A DNA stretch of 64,000 nucleotides from the NCBI GenBank assembly GCA_023398815.1, contig JAEWRW010000006.1:46686-110685 (forward strand), given 5' to 3'. The DNA is from Bacillota bacterium. Lineage in GTDB: Bacteria; Bacillota; Clostridia; Christensenellales; UMGS416. The translations under genes and the position numbers were made by a program. Below the pieces are notes generated by a model that made no database searches, was not told the DNA's origin, and was given only the letters and a program-made list of their open reading frames with translations. Position 1 is the first letter of the stretch; each line of letters opens with the position of its first letter. Positions 1-7,968 of the stretch are shown in pieces.

Positions 1-20
1 GAAGGGGCATGACGTCGCTG

Positions 21-251
21 TCAACCGTCCTTCCGAAAATACTCCACACCCATAACCAGCAACCCCAGCGCCATCACCACGCAGGAACCCACCAACAGCG
101 GCGTCATGCCGTTCTGGCCTGTGGTCGTCAGGAACCGCCCAGGTGGAGTGCTCCACATTGATACCATGTTGTTGGCAGTGAGAAGGAAGACGCTCATCGT
201 CCCCAGTGCCCCGGTCAACAGCAAAAACCCACCGATCACCGCACGTTTCAT
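21..251 (-). CDS. small two-helix membrane protein, unknown function
   Basis: A 76-residue protein with two predicted membrane helices (about residues 6-28 and 50-68) joined by a polar loop rich in Thr, Gly and Asn, ending in a short charged tail (EYFRKDG). The ATG is preceded by an AGGAGG-type site at the right distance, which makes this a real gene rather than a chance ORF. It lies 58 bases downstream of the GNAT gene on the same strand and may be the last gene of the dapF-like transcript. I do not recognise a family and infer no function beyond membrane location. Confidence 0.6.
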   Translation of the reverse strand: MKRAVIGGFLLLTGALGTMSVFLLTANNMVSMWSTPPGRFLTTTGQNGMTPLLVGSCVVMALGLLVMGVEYFRKDG

Positions 252-309
252 TGCCGCTCCTCCTGTCCTCTTTCCATCACAAGCGCCCTCGCGCTGTCAG
301 TTGCCGCTG

Positions 310-780
310 TCAACGTTCCGTCTCCCACAGCATCTGCACCGACACTGCCAGCTCGCAGAAGCCGTTGGCGGCGTAGAACGCCTGAGCGGGGTAGCCCCGC
401 ACGGTGCTGAGAGTGATGCCATCGCACCCCAGCGCGGGCAGCTGTTCCTTCGCCAGGCGCAGGAGCTCGCTGCCCACGCCCTGCCGCTGGTGGGCCGGGT
501 CGACACAGAAATCCTCCACCCGCAGGCAGGCGCCGGCCGGGTGGGGCACCACCACGCCCAGCAGCAGGCCCACCACGGCACTGCCCTCGCACAGGGCCCA
601 ACCGACGGCCCCGCTGCCGGTGAGGAACCGCGCAAAATACTCACACAGGGCGGCGCGGTCATACCGCTCGCCCCAGGGGGGCTGGGCGTAGGCGGCGGCG
701 TATACGGCGGCGCAGGCCGGGAAAAGCCTCCCGGTCATCGCGCGCAAGCGCAACGACGGCCCCGCTGCGATCACGCTCAC
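310..780 (-). CDS. GNAT family N-acetyltransferase
   Basis: A 156-residue single-domain GNAT enzyme expected to transfer an acetyl group from acetyl-CoA to an amine. The acetyl-CoA pyrophosphate-binding motif is visible as DPAHQRQGVGSELL near residues 93-106, followed by the typical C-terminal segment AQAFYAANGF. The start is a GTG overlapping the stop of the upstream dapF-like gene by four bases (GTGA), implying translational coupling. The substrate cannot be read from sequence. The linkage to an epimerase-like protein could mean both act on an amino-acid derivative, but that is inference. Confidence 0.85.
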   Translation of the reverse strand: MSVIAAGPSLRLRAMTGRLFPACAAVYAAAYAQPPWGERYDRAALCEYFARFLTGSGAVGWALCEGSAVVGLLLGVVVPHPAGACLRVEDFCVDPAHQRQGVGSELLRLAKEQLPALGCDGITLSTVRGYPAQAFYAANGFCELAVSVQMLWETER

Positions 781-1649
781 GGTCGAATCAGATCCTCCAC
801 AAATTCGTCGCTCAGGTGCCCGTCGGCAATCTGGCGCACCTCACCCACCATGCTCACGGTCCAGTCGTCGGCCACCTCAATGGACAGGTCGCCGCCCATC
901 ATGTGCACCTTCACATGGCCATCCACCAGCCCCAGTTTCTTGAGCACGCTGGCCGTGGCGCAGGCCGAGCTGCCCGACGCCAGCGTAAAGCCCGCGCCGC
1001 GCTCCCAGATGAGGATCTCCACCTCCTGGCGGTTGATGACCTGCGCGAACTGCACGTTGATGCGCTTGGGGAAGAAGCGGTGGTTCTCCAGAATGCTGCC
1101 GTATTGCTTGATCTCGTTGATGTCCAGCTCGTTTTTAAGGATGACGCAATGGGGGTTGCCCACCGACACGCAGTTGACCTGGTAGAGCTTGCCGAAGCAG
1201 TCGAGGTCGACGCCCATGGTCTCCTCGGTCTCCGCGGCCGTGGGGATGTCCTTGGAGGTGAAGATGGCCTTGCCCATGTTGACACTGATGTACCGGGCAC
1301 GGCCGTCCTCAATGCCCACAATCTCCACCCCGGCCACGCCTCCGGCGGTCTCAATGGTAAAGCGCCGGTTGTTGGTGAAGCGGTAGTCGTAGAGGAACTT
1401 GGCGAAGATGCGAAGCCCGTTGCCGCTCTTCTCGGCTTCCGACCCATCGGGGTTGAAGATGCGCAGCCCAAAGTCGGCATTCTGCGTCCGGGTCTTGACG
1501 AGCACACCGTCGGTGCCCACGCCATAGTTGACGTTGCACACCCGGCGGATAGCCTTCTCCCCCATGGGGAAGTTCAGGTTGCTGTCGTCCACCACCATGT
1601 ACTCGTTGCCCAACCCGTGCATTTTGACAAAAAAGTTCCGCTCGTTCAT
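777..1649 (-). CDS. DapF-family epimerase-like protein without the catalytic cysteines
   Basis: A 290-residue member of the diaminopimelate epimerase / PhzF fold family, full length for DapF. Family landmarks are present: KMHGLGNEYMVVD at the N terminus, NYGVGTDGV, the first active-site loop EKSGNGLR (residues 73-80) and the second WERGAGFTLASGSSACA. In canonical DapF these loops carry the two catalytic Cys (CGN and ACGTG); here both are Ser (S75 and S225), coded AGC and TCG. The two-base racemase chemistry therefore may not operate as in DapF. An AGGTGG site precedes the ATG and a TTGACG-N16-TATAAT promoter lies upstream. It could be a divergent epimerase, an isomerase or dehydratase, or an inactive paralogue; a cell-wall DapF could be encoded elsewhere. 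Confidence 0.8.
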   Translation of the reverse strand: MNERNFFVKMHGLGNEYMVVDDSNLNFPMGEKAIRRVCNVNYGVGTDGVLVKTRTQNADFGLRIFNPDGSEAEKSGNGLRIFAKFLYDYRFTNNRRFTIETAGGVAGVEIVGIEDGRARYISVNMGKAIFTSKDIPTAAETEETMGVDLDCFGKLYQVNCVSVGNPHCVILKNELDINEIKQYGSILENHRFFPKRINVQFAQVINRQEVEILIWERGAGFTLASGSSACATASVLKKLGLVDGHVKVHMMGGDLSIEVADDWTVSMVGEVRQIADGHLSDEFVEDLIRP

Positions 1650-1718
1650 CGTCCCACCTCATATTCCACGGAGCCTTGTCCGCTGGTATCGACCCGCTTC
1701 CGGATATGTATTAGGACT

Positions 1719-1746
1719 ATTATAAACAGATTTACGGTTTCGTCAA
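1719..1746 (-). promoter_or_regulatory. promoter of the dapF-like gene
   Basis: On the minus strand, TTGACG (1741-1746) and TATAAT (1719-1724) are separated by 16 bases, about 70 bases upstream of the dapF-like start. It is divergent from the hemolysin III promoter about 50 bases away. Confidence 0.7.
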
Positions 1747-1775
1747 AAGAAATCGGGAAAACTCCTGCCGAAACC

Positions 1776-1803
1776 TTGAAATCTGCCCGGGCTGTGCTAC
1801 AAT
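1776..1803 (+). promoter_or_regulatory. promoter of the hemolysin III gene
   Basis: TTGAAA (1776-1781) and TACAAT (1798-1803) with a 16-base spacer and an extended -10 TGC. Transcription would begin near 1810, downstream of the ATG at 1802, which supports the internal start at 1868 for the gene. Confidence 0.7.
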
Positions 1804-1867
1804 GAAGTTACATGGTTTTAAAAACTACATTTCATTGTGTAAATTACTTCAAAAAGGGGATGGGACA

Positions 1868-2521
1868 ATGAGACGCATCAAGGACCCGGTCAGCGGCTTC
1901 CTGCACGTGCTGGGGGCAGGACTGTCGGTGGCGGCGCTGGTAGCGCTGGTGGTGGGCGCGGCCCGCACGGCCACGCCCTGGCACATCGTGGGGTTTGCCA
2001 TCTTTGGCGCGGGGCTCATCCTGCTCTACAGTGCCAGCTCCATCTACCATCTCTGCAACCTGGGCGAGCGGGCCATGCTGGTGCTGCGCAAGATCGACCA
2101 CTGCATGATCTTCGTGCTCATCGCGGCAACCTACACGCCCATCTGCCTCATTCCCCTGCATGGGGCCTGGGGCTGGACGCTCTTTGGCATCGTGTGGGGC
2201 TTCGCCGCGCTGGGGATCGTGCTGAAGGCCGTGTTCTTCCACGCACCGCGGTGGCTCTATACCGTCTGCTATGTGGCGCTGGGGTGGGCCTGCCTCATCT
2301 GCGTGGTGCCACTGCTGCGCACGGTGCCGGCGGGCGGGCTTCTTTGGCTGCTGGCGGGCGGCGTGGCCTACAGCGTGGGCGCGGTCGGTTATGCCCTTAA
2401 GTGGCCACTGCGCGACGCGAAATGGTTCGGCTTCCACGAGGTGTTCCACGTGCTCATCCTGGTGGGTAGCTTCTGCCACTTCATGGTGATGTGGGCCTAC
2501 CTGCTGCCGATGTCGCTCTGA
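1868..2521 (+). CDS. hemolysin III / PAQR-type membrane protein
   Basis: A 217-residue integral membrane protein with about seven hydrophobic helices, matching the Hly-III (YqfA/TrhA) branch of the PAQR superfamily. The conserved metal-site residues are visible: SxxYH in YSASSIYH, DH in the segment DHCMIFVLIA, and the C-terminal HxxxH in HEVFHVLI. The family takes part in membrane homeostasis; the hemolysin label is historical. The longer frame from 1802 is rejected because the promoter places the transcript start after it, and the ATG at 1868 follows a purine-rich site (AAAAGGGGATGGGAC). Confidence 0.88.
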   Translation: MRRIKDPVSGFLHVLGAGLSVAALVALVVGAARTATPWHIVGFAIFGAGLILLYSASSIYHLCNLGERAMLVLRKIDHCMIFVLIAATYTPICLIPLHGAWGWTLFGIVWGFAALGIVLKAVFFHAPRWLYTVCYVALGWACLICVVPLLRTVPAGGLLWLLAGGVAYSVGAVGYALKWPLRDAKWFGFHEVFHVLILVGSFCHFMVMWAYLLPMSL

Positions 2522-2552
2522 CGGCGGCAGCGCAGCTTGCCTGATACAAAAA

Positions 2553-2577
2553 CCCGCAGCCGGGTATCGGCTGCGGG
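2553..2577 (-). terminator. intrinsic terminator for leftward transcription (left flank of repeat A1)
   Basis: A perfect 10-bp stem (CCCGCAGCCG paired with CGGCTGCGGG) with a 5-base loop. Read leftward it is followed by TTTTTGTATC, so it can end transcripts coming from the TM2 gene. A near-copy of the same hairpin lies at 2852-2876 on the other side of the repeat. Confidence 0.65.
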
Positions 2578-2578
2578 C

Positions 2579-2850
2579 AAGAGTGTCTGTAAACCCCTAG
2601 AACGGGCATAGAAATATGAACCTCCCGACGATTCATTCGGCGGGAGGAAGGGAAGGGTCAGTGCGAGCAGAAGAGAAAACTCCGCCCAAAGACGCAACGT
2701 ATCCTAGGAAACCCGCATGAGAGCTACAATTTGTGATCGGTCGGCGACATGTGCGGCGACCGAGCTGGCATTAGCGAGAACAAGTTGTTTGAATCGCGGC
2801 TGTCGCAACAGCGGCAGACGCGAAAGGCTGTCGACTTTGTCGACAGCCTG
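2579..2850 (+). repeat. intergenic repeat element, family A copy 1
   Basis: A gene-free element of about 270 bases that recurs at 12303-12706, 19248-19400 (inverted), 19531-19783 and, in part, 25600-25790. Landmarks in order: GTGTCTGTAAACCCCTAG at the left end; a hairpin with TCATTC in its loop (2621-2647); the motif TCGGCGACATGTGCGGCGAC (2741-2760); AATCGCGGCTGTCGC; and a terminal palindrome GGCTGTCGAC-TTT-GTCGACAGCC at 2827-2849. It lies between two near-copies of one terminator hairpin. No ORF of interest is inside. Confidence 0.75.
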
Positions 2851-2851
2851 A

Positions 2852-2880
2852 CTCGCAGCCGGGTATCGGCAGCGGGTTTT
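2852..2880 (+). terminator. imperfect terminator hairpin, right flank of repeat A1
   Basis: CGCAGCCGGGTATCGGCAGCGG followed by TTTTCTT, oriented to stop rightward transcription from the hemolysin III gene. It differs from the hairpin at 2553-2577 at only a few positions, which suggests duplication of one bidirectional terminator around the repeat. Confidence 0.5.
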
Positions 2881-2903
2881 CTTGTAACACTAGAGGGGTG
2901 GAA

Positions 2904-3149
2904 TCAGCTCTCCCACTTGGAGATGGGCAGGCCGGCCTTGTCTGTGAAGGAACCCACGGCGATCATGATGAGATCGACCAGAGCGCCGATGCCGCACAGA
3001 CCAGCGGTCAGCAGCCACAGAACGCCAGTACCGATCTTGCCCGCGTAGAAGCGGTGAATGCCCAGGCCACCCAGGAAGATGCACAGGAGCAGCGCAACCA
3101 GGCGGCTCTTGCTGGAGACGGGACGGGTCTCAACGGTGTTCGCTTGCAT
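2904..3149 (-). CDS. TM2 domain-containing protein
   Basis: An 81-residue protein consisting of a short N-terminal tail and one TM2 domain: a first helix with the characteristic FLGGLGIHRFYAG, a short turn, and a second helix (GALVDLIMIAVGSF). TM2 proteins are small membrane proteins of uncertain role. The start was placed at the ATG at 3149 because GGAGGA lies six bases upstream of it; the frame extends to a GTG 18 bases earlier, but the ribosome site would then lie inside the coding sequence. It is transcribed alone from a good promoter. Confidence 0.85.
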   Translation of the reverse strand: MQANTVETRPVSSKSRLVALLLCIFLGGLGIHRFYAGKIGTGVLWLLTAGLCGIGALVDLIMIAVGSFTDKAGLPISKWES

Positions 3150-3194
3150 AACAATTCCTCCAAACACGAAATAAGGAAAATAACTAATGGAATT

Positions 3195-3223
3195 ATTTTA
3201 TCATGCCGGAAGAACGGTGGCAA
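3195..3223 (-). promoter_or_regulatory. promoter of the TM2 gene
   Basis: On the minus strand TTGCCA (3218-3223), a 17-base spacer and TAAAAT (3195-3200), about 45 bases upstream of the TM2 start. Confidence 0.65.
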
Positions 3224-3319
3224 GTGTACTTTGGCGCATTTTGGCGAAACTGTATGTTTTATGGGTGCCCGCGCCCCATTTTCATGCGCTTTGCCCCAGC
3301 CTGCAAAGGGCCCCATTCC

Positions 3320-3348
3320 TTGACAGTTTCCGGCAAAAAGCCTATAAT
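3320..3348 (+). promoter_or_regulatory. consensus promoter of nifJ
   Basis: A perfect sigma-A-type promoter: TTGACA (3320-3325), 17-base spacer, TATAAT (3343-3348). It lies about 110 bases upstream of the nifJ ATG, consistent with strong constitutive expression of a central metabolic enzyme. Confidence 0.85.
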
Positions 3349-3457
3349 GATGCCGATCGATTGACTGTCGGCGGGTGCCTCGCATGAGGTGCCTGCCGTG
3401 ACGTGTGTCCATCTGTCCGCATCCGGTTGGATCTCATAACTCTAAGGAGGTTTCCCG

Positions 3458-6400
3458 ATGGCAAAGAAAATGACGATCGATGGGAATACCGCCGCCTCTC
3501 ACGTTGCTTATGCGTTCAGCGACGTGGCGGCGATCTACCCCATCACTCCCTCGTCCACCATGGCCGAAGTGGCCGATCAGTGGTCCGCCTATGGCCGCAA
3601 GAATCTCTTCGGTCAGCAGCTGCGTGTGTCTGAGTTGCAGAGCGAAGGCGGCGCGGCCGGCGCGGTGCACGGGTCCCTCGTGACCGGGTCGCTCACCACG
3701 ACCTTCACCGCCAGCCAGGGTCTGCTGCTGATGATCCCCAACATGTACAAGATCGCCGGCGAGAAACTTCCCGCTGTGTTCCACGTCAGTGCCCGTTCGC
3801 TGGCCACCCACGCGCTGTGCATCTTCGGCGACCACGCCGACGTCATGGCCGCCCGCCAGACCGGCTTCGCCATGTTGGCCGCTGCCTCCGTGCAGGAAGT
3901 GATGGACCTGGCCCTGGTGTCCCACGTGTCCACGCTGAAGGCCTCGGTGCCGTTCCTGCACTTCTTCGATGGCTTCCGCACCTCCTCCGAGGTGCAGAAG
4001 ATTGAGATGATCGACTACGAGGATATGGCCAAGCTCATGCCCTGGGACAAGGTGGCGGAGTTCCGCGCCCGCGGCATGAACCCCGAACACCCGCACCTGC
4101 AGGGCACCGCCCAGAACCCGGACGTCTACTTCCAGAACAGCGAAACCTCCAACGTGCTGTACGCCAAGGTTCCCGCCATTGTGGAAGAGGTCATGGGCCA
4201 GGTGAAGGACCTGACCGGCCGTGAATACCACCTGTTTGACTACATCGGCGCGCCCGATGCCGAGAGCGTCATCGTGTCCATGGGTTCCTCCTGCGACACC
4301 ATCGACGAGACCATCAAGTACCTCGCCAAGCAGGGCAAGAAGGTCGGCGCCATCAAGGTTCGCCTGTTCCGCCCCTTCAGCGTCAAGCACTTCGTGGATG
4401 CCATCCCGGCTTCCGTCAAGAAGATCGCCGTGCTGGATCGCACCAAGGAATACGGCGCCATCGGCGAGCCCCTCTACGAGGACGTCATCGCCGCGCTGGC
4501 CGAGGCTGGCCGCAAGATCAACGTGGTCGTGGGCGGCCGTTACGGCCTGGGCTCCAAGGAGTTCACCCCCTCCATGGTCAAGGCCATCTATGACAACCTG
4601 GACACCGCCGCGCCGAAGAACCACTTCACCGTGGGCATCACCGACGACGTGGGCTTCACCTCGCTGGAGCTGAAGGACGCCGTGCATAGCGCCGCCGAAG
4701 GCACCATCGCCTGCAAGTTCTTCGGTCTGGGTTCCGACGGCACCGTCGGCGCCAACAAGAACTCCATTAAGATCATCGGTGACCACACCGACATGTACGC
4801 CCAGGGCTACTTCGTCTATGACTCCAAGAAGTCCGGCGGCATCACGATCTCTCACTTGCGCTTTGGCAAGCAGCCGATCCAGTCTCCCTATCTCGTGGAG
4901 AATGCCGACTTCATCGCCTGCCACAACGCGTCCTATGTGACGCGGTATGACCTGCTCGAGGGCATCAAGGACAACGGCACGTTCCTCCTCAACTCCCCCT
5001 GGAGCGCCGAGGAAATGGCCCACCGTCTGCCCGCTGAGATGAAGCAGGTACTGGCGAAGAAGAACATCAAGTTCTACACCATCGACGCCATCAAGATCGC
5101 CTCCGAGCTCGGGCTGGGCGGCCGCATCAACATGATCATGATGGCTGCCTTCTTCAAGCTGGCCAACGTCATCGAGTATGCCGAGGCCGAGCGTTACATG
5201 AAGGAAGCGGTCAAGAAGACCTACGGCAAGAAGGGCGACAAGGTCGTCAACATGAACTACGCCGCCATCGACAACGCCATCAGCGGCCTGGTGGAAGTGA
5301 AGGTTCCCGCCGAGTGGACCAACACCACCGAAGGCGCGGCCTGGCAGTTCGTCAAGGGCGACAAATTCACCGACGAAGTCATCTCCCCGATGCTGCGCCA
5401 GAAGGGCAGCGAGCTGCCCGTGTCCAAGATGGATCCCTCGGGCCGCTACCCGGTGGGCACCACCAAGTACGAGAAGCGCGGCATCGCCGTCCTCGTGCCG
5501 GAGTGGATCTCTGACAACTGCATCCAGTGCGGGCAGTGCTCGCTGGCTTGCCCCCACGCCGTCATCCGGCCCTTTCTGCTGACCGAGGAGGAGACCAAGA
5601 AGGCCCCCGCCACGTTCACCACCAAGAAGGCCATCGGCAAGGAGCTGGCCGAGTTCCAGTACAAGATTCAGATCAGCCCGCTCGATTGCACCGGCTGCGG
5701 CAACTGCGCCGATGTGTGCCCGGCCAAGAACAAGGCTCTCGTCATGAAGCCGCTGGAGGACCTCGTGGAGGCCGAAAGCGCCAACTGGGATTACGCTGTC
5801 AGCCTGCCGGAGCATAAGGTCAACGTCAACCCCGCTTCCGTCAAGGGCAGCCAGTTCCTCAAGCCCCTCTTCGAGTTCTCGGGCGCCTGCGCCGGCTGCG
5901 GTGAGACCCCTTACGTCAAGCTCATCACCCAGCTTTACGGCGACCGCATGGTCGTGGCCAACGCCACCGGCTGCTCGTCCATCTATGGCGGCTCTGCGCC
6001 GACGGTGCCCTACACCACCAACGATCGTGGGCAGGGTCCGGCTTGGGCCAACTCCCTCTTTGAGGACAACGCCGAGTTTGGCTACGGCATGGCGCTCTCG
6101 TTCCGTCAGCGTCGCGACCGCCTGGCCATGCTGGTGGAGCAGCTGGGTGCTGCCGATATGCCCGCCGAGTGGGGCCTGAAGGCCGCCTGTGCCGAGTGGC
6201 TGGAGCAGCGTGACAACGCCGAAGGCTCCAAGGCCGCGTCGGAGAAGCTGCGTGCCGGTCTCAAGATTGCCATCGCCGAGTGCGGCAGCTGCGGCTGTGA
6301 GCTCGACGCTCTCTACAAGGAAATCGCCGGGATGGACGACCTGTTCGTCAAGAAGTCCGTTTGGGTCTTCGGCGGCGACGGCTGGGCCTATGACATTGGG

Positions 6401-7003
6401 TACGGCGGCCTGGATCACGTGCTGGCCAGCGGTGAGGACATCAACGTCCTGGTGCTCGATACCGAGCTCTACTCCAACACCGGCGGTCAGTCCTCCAAGT
6501 CCACCCCCACCGGCTCGGTCGTGAAGTTCGCGGCCTCCGGCAAGCGCACCCGCAAGAAGGACTTGGGCCTGATGGCCATGTCCTACGGCTATGTGTACGT
6601 TGCCTCCGTCAGCATGGGTGCCAACCAGAACCAGCTGCTGAAGGCCGTCACCGAGGCCGAGGCTTATCCGGGCCCGTCCATCATCATCTGCTACGCTCCG
6701 TGCATCAACCACGGCATCAACATGGGTCGCACCCAGGCCGAGGAGAAGCGCGCTGTCGAAGCTGGTTACTGGCCGCTCTATCGCTTCAACCCGCAGCTGT
6801 CTGAGGAAGGCAAGAACCCCTTCTCGCTGGACAGCAAGGAGCCGACCGCTTCCTACCAGGAGTTCCTGACGAGCGAGAACCGCTACCGCGCGCTCAAGCA
6901 GGAGTTCCCGGACGCCGCCGACGCCCTCTTCGTGAAGGCGGAGAACGAGGCCAAGAAGCGCCTGGAGACCTACAAGAAGCTCTCCGAGGAGAAGATCCTC
7001 TAA
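3458..7003 (+). CDS. nifJ: pyruvate:ferredoxin (flavodoxin) oxidoreductase
   Basis: A 1181-residue single-chain PFOR that oxidises pyruvate with CoA to acetyl-CoA and CO2 and reduces ferredoxin or flavodoxin, a hallmark of anaerobic energy metabolism. The domain order is canonical: N-terminal pyruvate-binding domain (IYPITPSSTMAE near residue 28), transketolase C-like and gamma domains, a ferredoxin domain with two 4Fe-4S motifs (CIQCGQCSLACP near 688 and CTGCGNCADVCP near 744), a cluster-proximal ACAGCGE motif, and the thiamine pyrophosphate domain with GDGWAYDIGYGG near 973 and SNTGGQ. AAGGAGG precedes the ATG. The gene is monocistronic, between a consensus promoter and a strong terminator. 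Confidence 0.98.
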   Translation: MAKKMTIDGNTAASHVAYAFSDVAAIYPITPSSTMAEVADQWSAYGRKNLFGQQLRVSELQSEGGAAGAVHGSLVTGSLTTTFTASQGLLLMIPNMYKIAGEKLPAVFHVSARSLATHALCIFGDHADVMAARQTGFAMLAAASVQEVMDLALVSHVSTLKASVPFLHFFDGFRTSSEVQKIEMIDYEDMAKLMPWDKVAEFRARGMNPEHPHLQGTAQNPDVYFQNSETSNVLYAKVPAIVEEVMGQVKDLTGREYHLFDYIGAPDAESVIVSMGSSCDTIDETIKYLAKQGKKVGAIKVRLFRPFSVKHFVDAIPASVKKIAVLDRTKEYGAIGEPLYEDVIAALAEAGRKINVVVGGRYGLGSKEFTPSMVKAIYDNLDTAAPKNHFTVGITDDVGFTSLELKDAVHSAAEGTIACKFFGLGSDGTVGANKNSIKIIGDHTDMYAQGYFVYDSKKSGGITISHLRFGKQPIQSPYLVENADFIACHNASYVTRYDLLEGIKDNGTFLLNSPWSAEEMAHRLPAEMKQVLAKKNIKFYTIDAIKIASELGLGGRINMIMMAAFFKLANVIEYAEAERYMKEAVKKTYGKKGDKVVNMNYAAIDNAISGLVEVKVPAEWTNTTEGAAWQFVKGDKFTDEVISPMLRQKGSELPVSKMDPSGRYPVGTTKYEKRGIAVLVPEWISDNCIQCGQCSLACPHAVIRPFLLTEEETKKAPATFTTKKAIGKELAEFQYKIQISPLDCTGCGNCADVCPAKNKALVMKPLEDLVEAESANWDYAVSLPEHKVNVNPASVKGSQFLKPLFEFSGACAGCGETPYVKLITQLYGDRMVVANATGCSSIYGGSAPTVPYTTNDRGQGPAWANSLFEDNAEFGYGMALSFRQRRDRLAMLVEQLGAADMPAEWGLKAACAEWLEQRDNAEGSKAASEKLRAGLKIAIAECGSCGCELDALYKEIAGMDDLFVKKSVWVFGGDGWAYDIGYGGLDHVLASGEDINVLVLDTELYSNTGGQSSKSTPTGSVVKFAASGKRTRKKDLGLMAMSYGYVYVASVSMGANQNQLLKAVTEAEAYPGPSIIICYAPCINHGINMGRTQAEEKRAVEAGYWPLYRFNPQLSEEGKNPFSLDSKEPTASYQEFLTSENRYRALKQEFPDAADALFVKAENEAKKRLETYKKLSEEKIL

Positions 7004-7064
7004 TAGGTCGCGTCGACCGCTTCGCGACCGTCGCGAGTGGGAGCACTCGCCCAGAATGAAGATA

Positions 7065-7105
7065 CGCCCCCTGACGCACATGTCGTCAGGGGGCGTTCTG
7101 TTTGT
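7065..7105 (+). terminator. intrinsic terminator of nifJ
   Basis: A perfect 12-bp stem (7065-7076 with 7084-7095), 7-base loop and a TTCTGTTTG tail. Repeat B1 begins in this T-rich tail. Confidence 0.85.
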
Positions 7106-7870
7106 GTGAGTCGTGCGGGCTTTCACGGTTGGGGACGCCGCTCACGCGGGAGAGGGGCCAAGTGCCACGGACGGACTGTGAGCTGCCGCGGCGGGGTGAA
7201 CCCGTATTACCCCCGTGTTGCGGCAGACGATTCGTCAGAATCGTTGAGAGCGACACGAGCATTGCAAGGTAATGCGATGGGGCTCGCGGCTGCGGGGTGC
7301 GGCGCACGCTCTGAACCCTCTCCCCAACCCCTCCCCCAGGCTTGGGGGAGGGGTGACGGGGGGGCGCGCTTGCCCTGTTTGTGTCATGTAGGGGTTCCAA
7401 GGGGATGAAATCCCCTTGGGCGTTTCTCCTACGCTTCCCGCGGAGCGTTGCGAACTTCCCCCGGACGATCGGCGCCACTTGGCGACAACGGGCGGGATGT
7501 CCGAGCTTTTGACATTGCAGAGCAATGTCAAAACGATTTACCGCCGTTGCCTCCCAAGCTCCGTGCCGGTCGCTCGGTCTAGGAAGTTCGCCCGCCCGAG
7601 CACGCGGGCTGGTCATGCGCTACGCGCATTGCTCGCCCATGCAGCCTGGATGCGTGCTCAACCGTTTCGGGCCGTGAGGGCGACATGTTTGTCGCCTTAG
7701 CGCCGGGGCTGGTCGCACACTTCGTGTACTGCCCGCCCATGCAACCGGGATGGCGCGCAAGGCCCGAACGGGGATGGCGCTTGGGCCCAGCGCAGCGCGT
7801 TTCCCAAACACATCTGTAACGGCAACCCACTACATCACGATCCACGCCGTAATCACACCCTCTGCGTCCG
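7101..7870 (+). repeat. intergenic repeat, family B copy 1 (nifJ to 4Fe-4S gene gap)
   Basis: About 770 gene-free bases built of palindromes. It starts in the nifJ terminator tail with TTTGTGTGAGTCGTGCGGG, a start shared with the copies at 32372 and (inverted) 51515. Modules include a dyad around 7226-7252 (GACGATTC/GAATCGTT, also at 25549-25575), a perfect 10-bp inverted repeat at 7397-7419 (CCAAGGGGAT/ATCCCCTTGG, also at 51339-51361), and a module beginning GGCTGGTC and ending near CCCATGCA that occurs at 7608-7651 and 7706-7749 and inverted inside repeat A2. Short ORFs here show no ribosome sites or family features. Confidence 0.7.
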
Positions 7871-7907
7871 CTGCCACGGTTGAAGAGGATGACTAACCGC
7901 CCTCCGC

Positions 7908-7935
7908 TTTACAACCAATAAAGCTATGATATAAT
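7908..7935 (+). promoter_or_regulatory. promoter of the 4Fe-4S membrane protein gene
   Basis: TTTACA (7908-7913), 16-base spacer, TATAAT (7930-7935) with an extended -10 TGA. It ends about 33 bases before the chosen ATG. Confidence 0.7.
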
Positions 7936-7968
7936 AACCCAATCAAATGTGTTGAGGTGTTCTGTTCC

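Noticed and set aside
1802..1867. Upstream extension of the hemolysin III gene to the ATG at 1802
   Set aside because: The predicted transcript starts after this codon, and the added residues are not typical of the family.
3434..7126. A 1230-codon open frame on the minus strand
   Set aside because: It is the exact antisense of nifJ, whose full motif set, promoter and ribosome site are clear. High GC at third positions leaves the opposite strand open.
7086..7845. Overlapping ORFs of 88-176 codons in the nifJ downstream gap
   Set aside because: They lie in the palindromic repeat B1, change frame with each module, lack ribosome sites and have Arg/Ser/Pro-biased composition.
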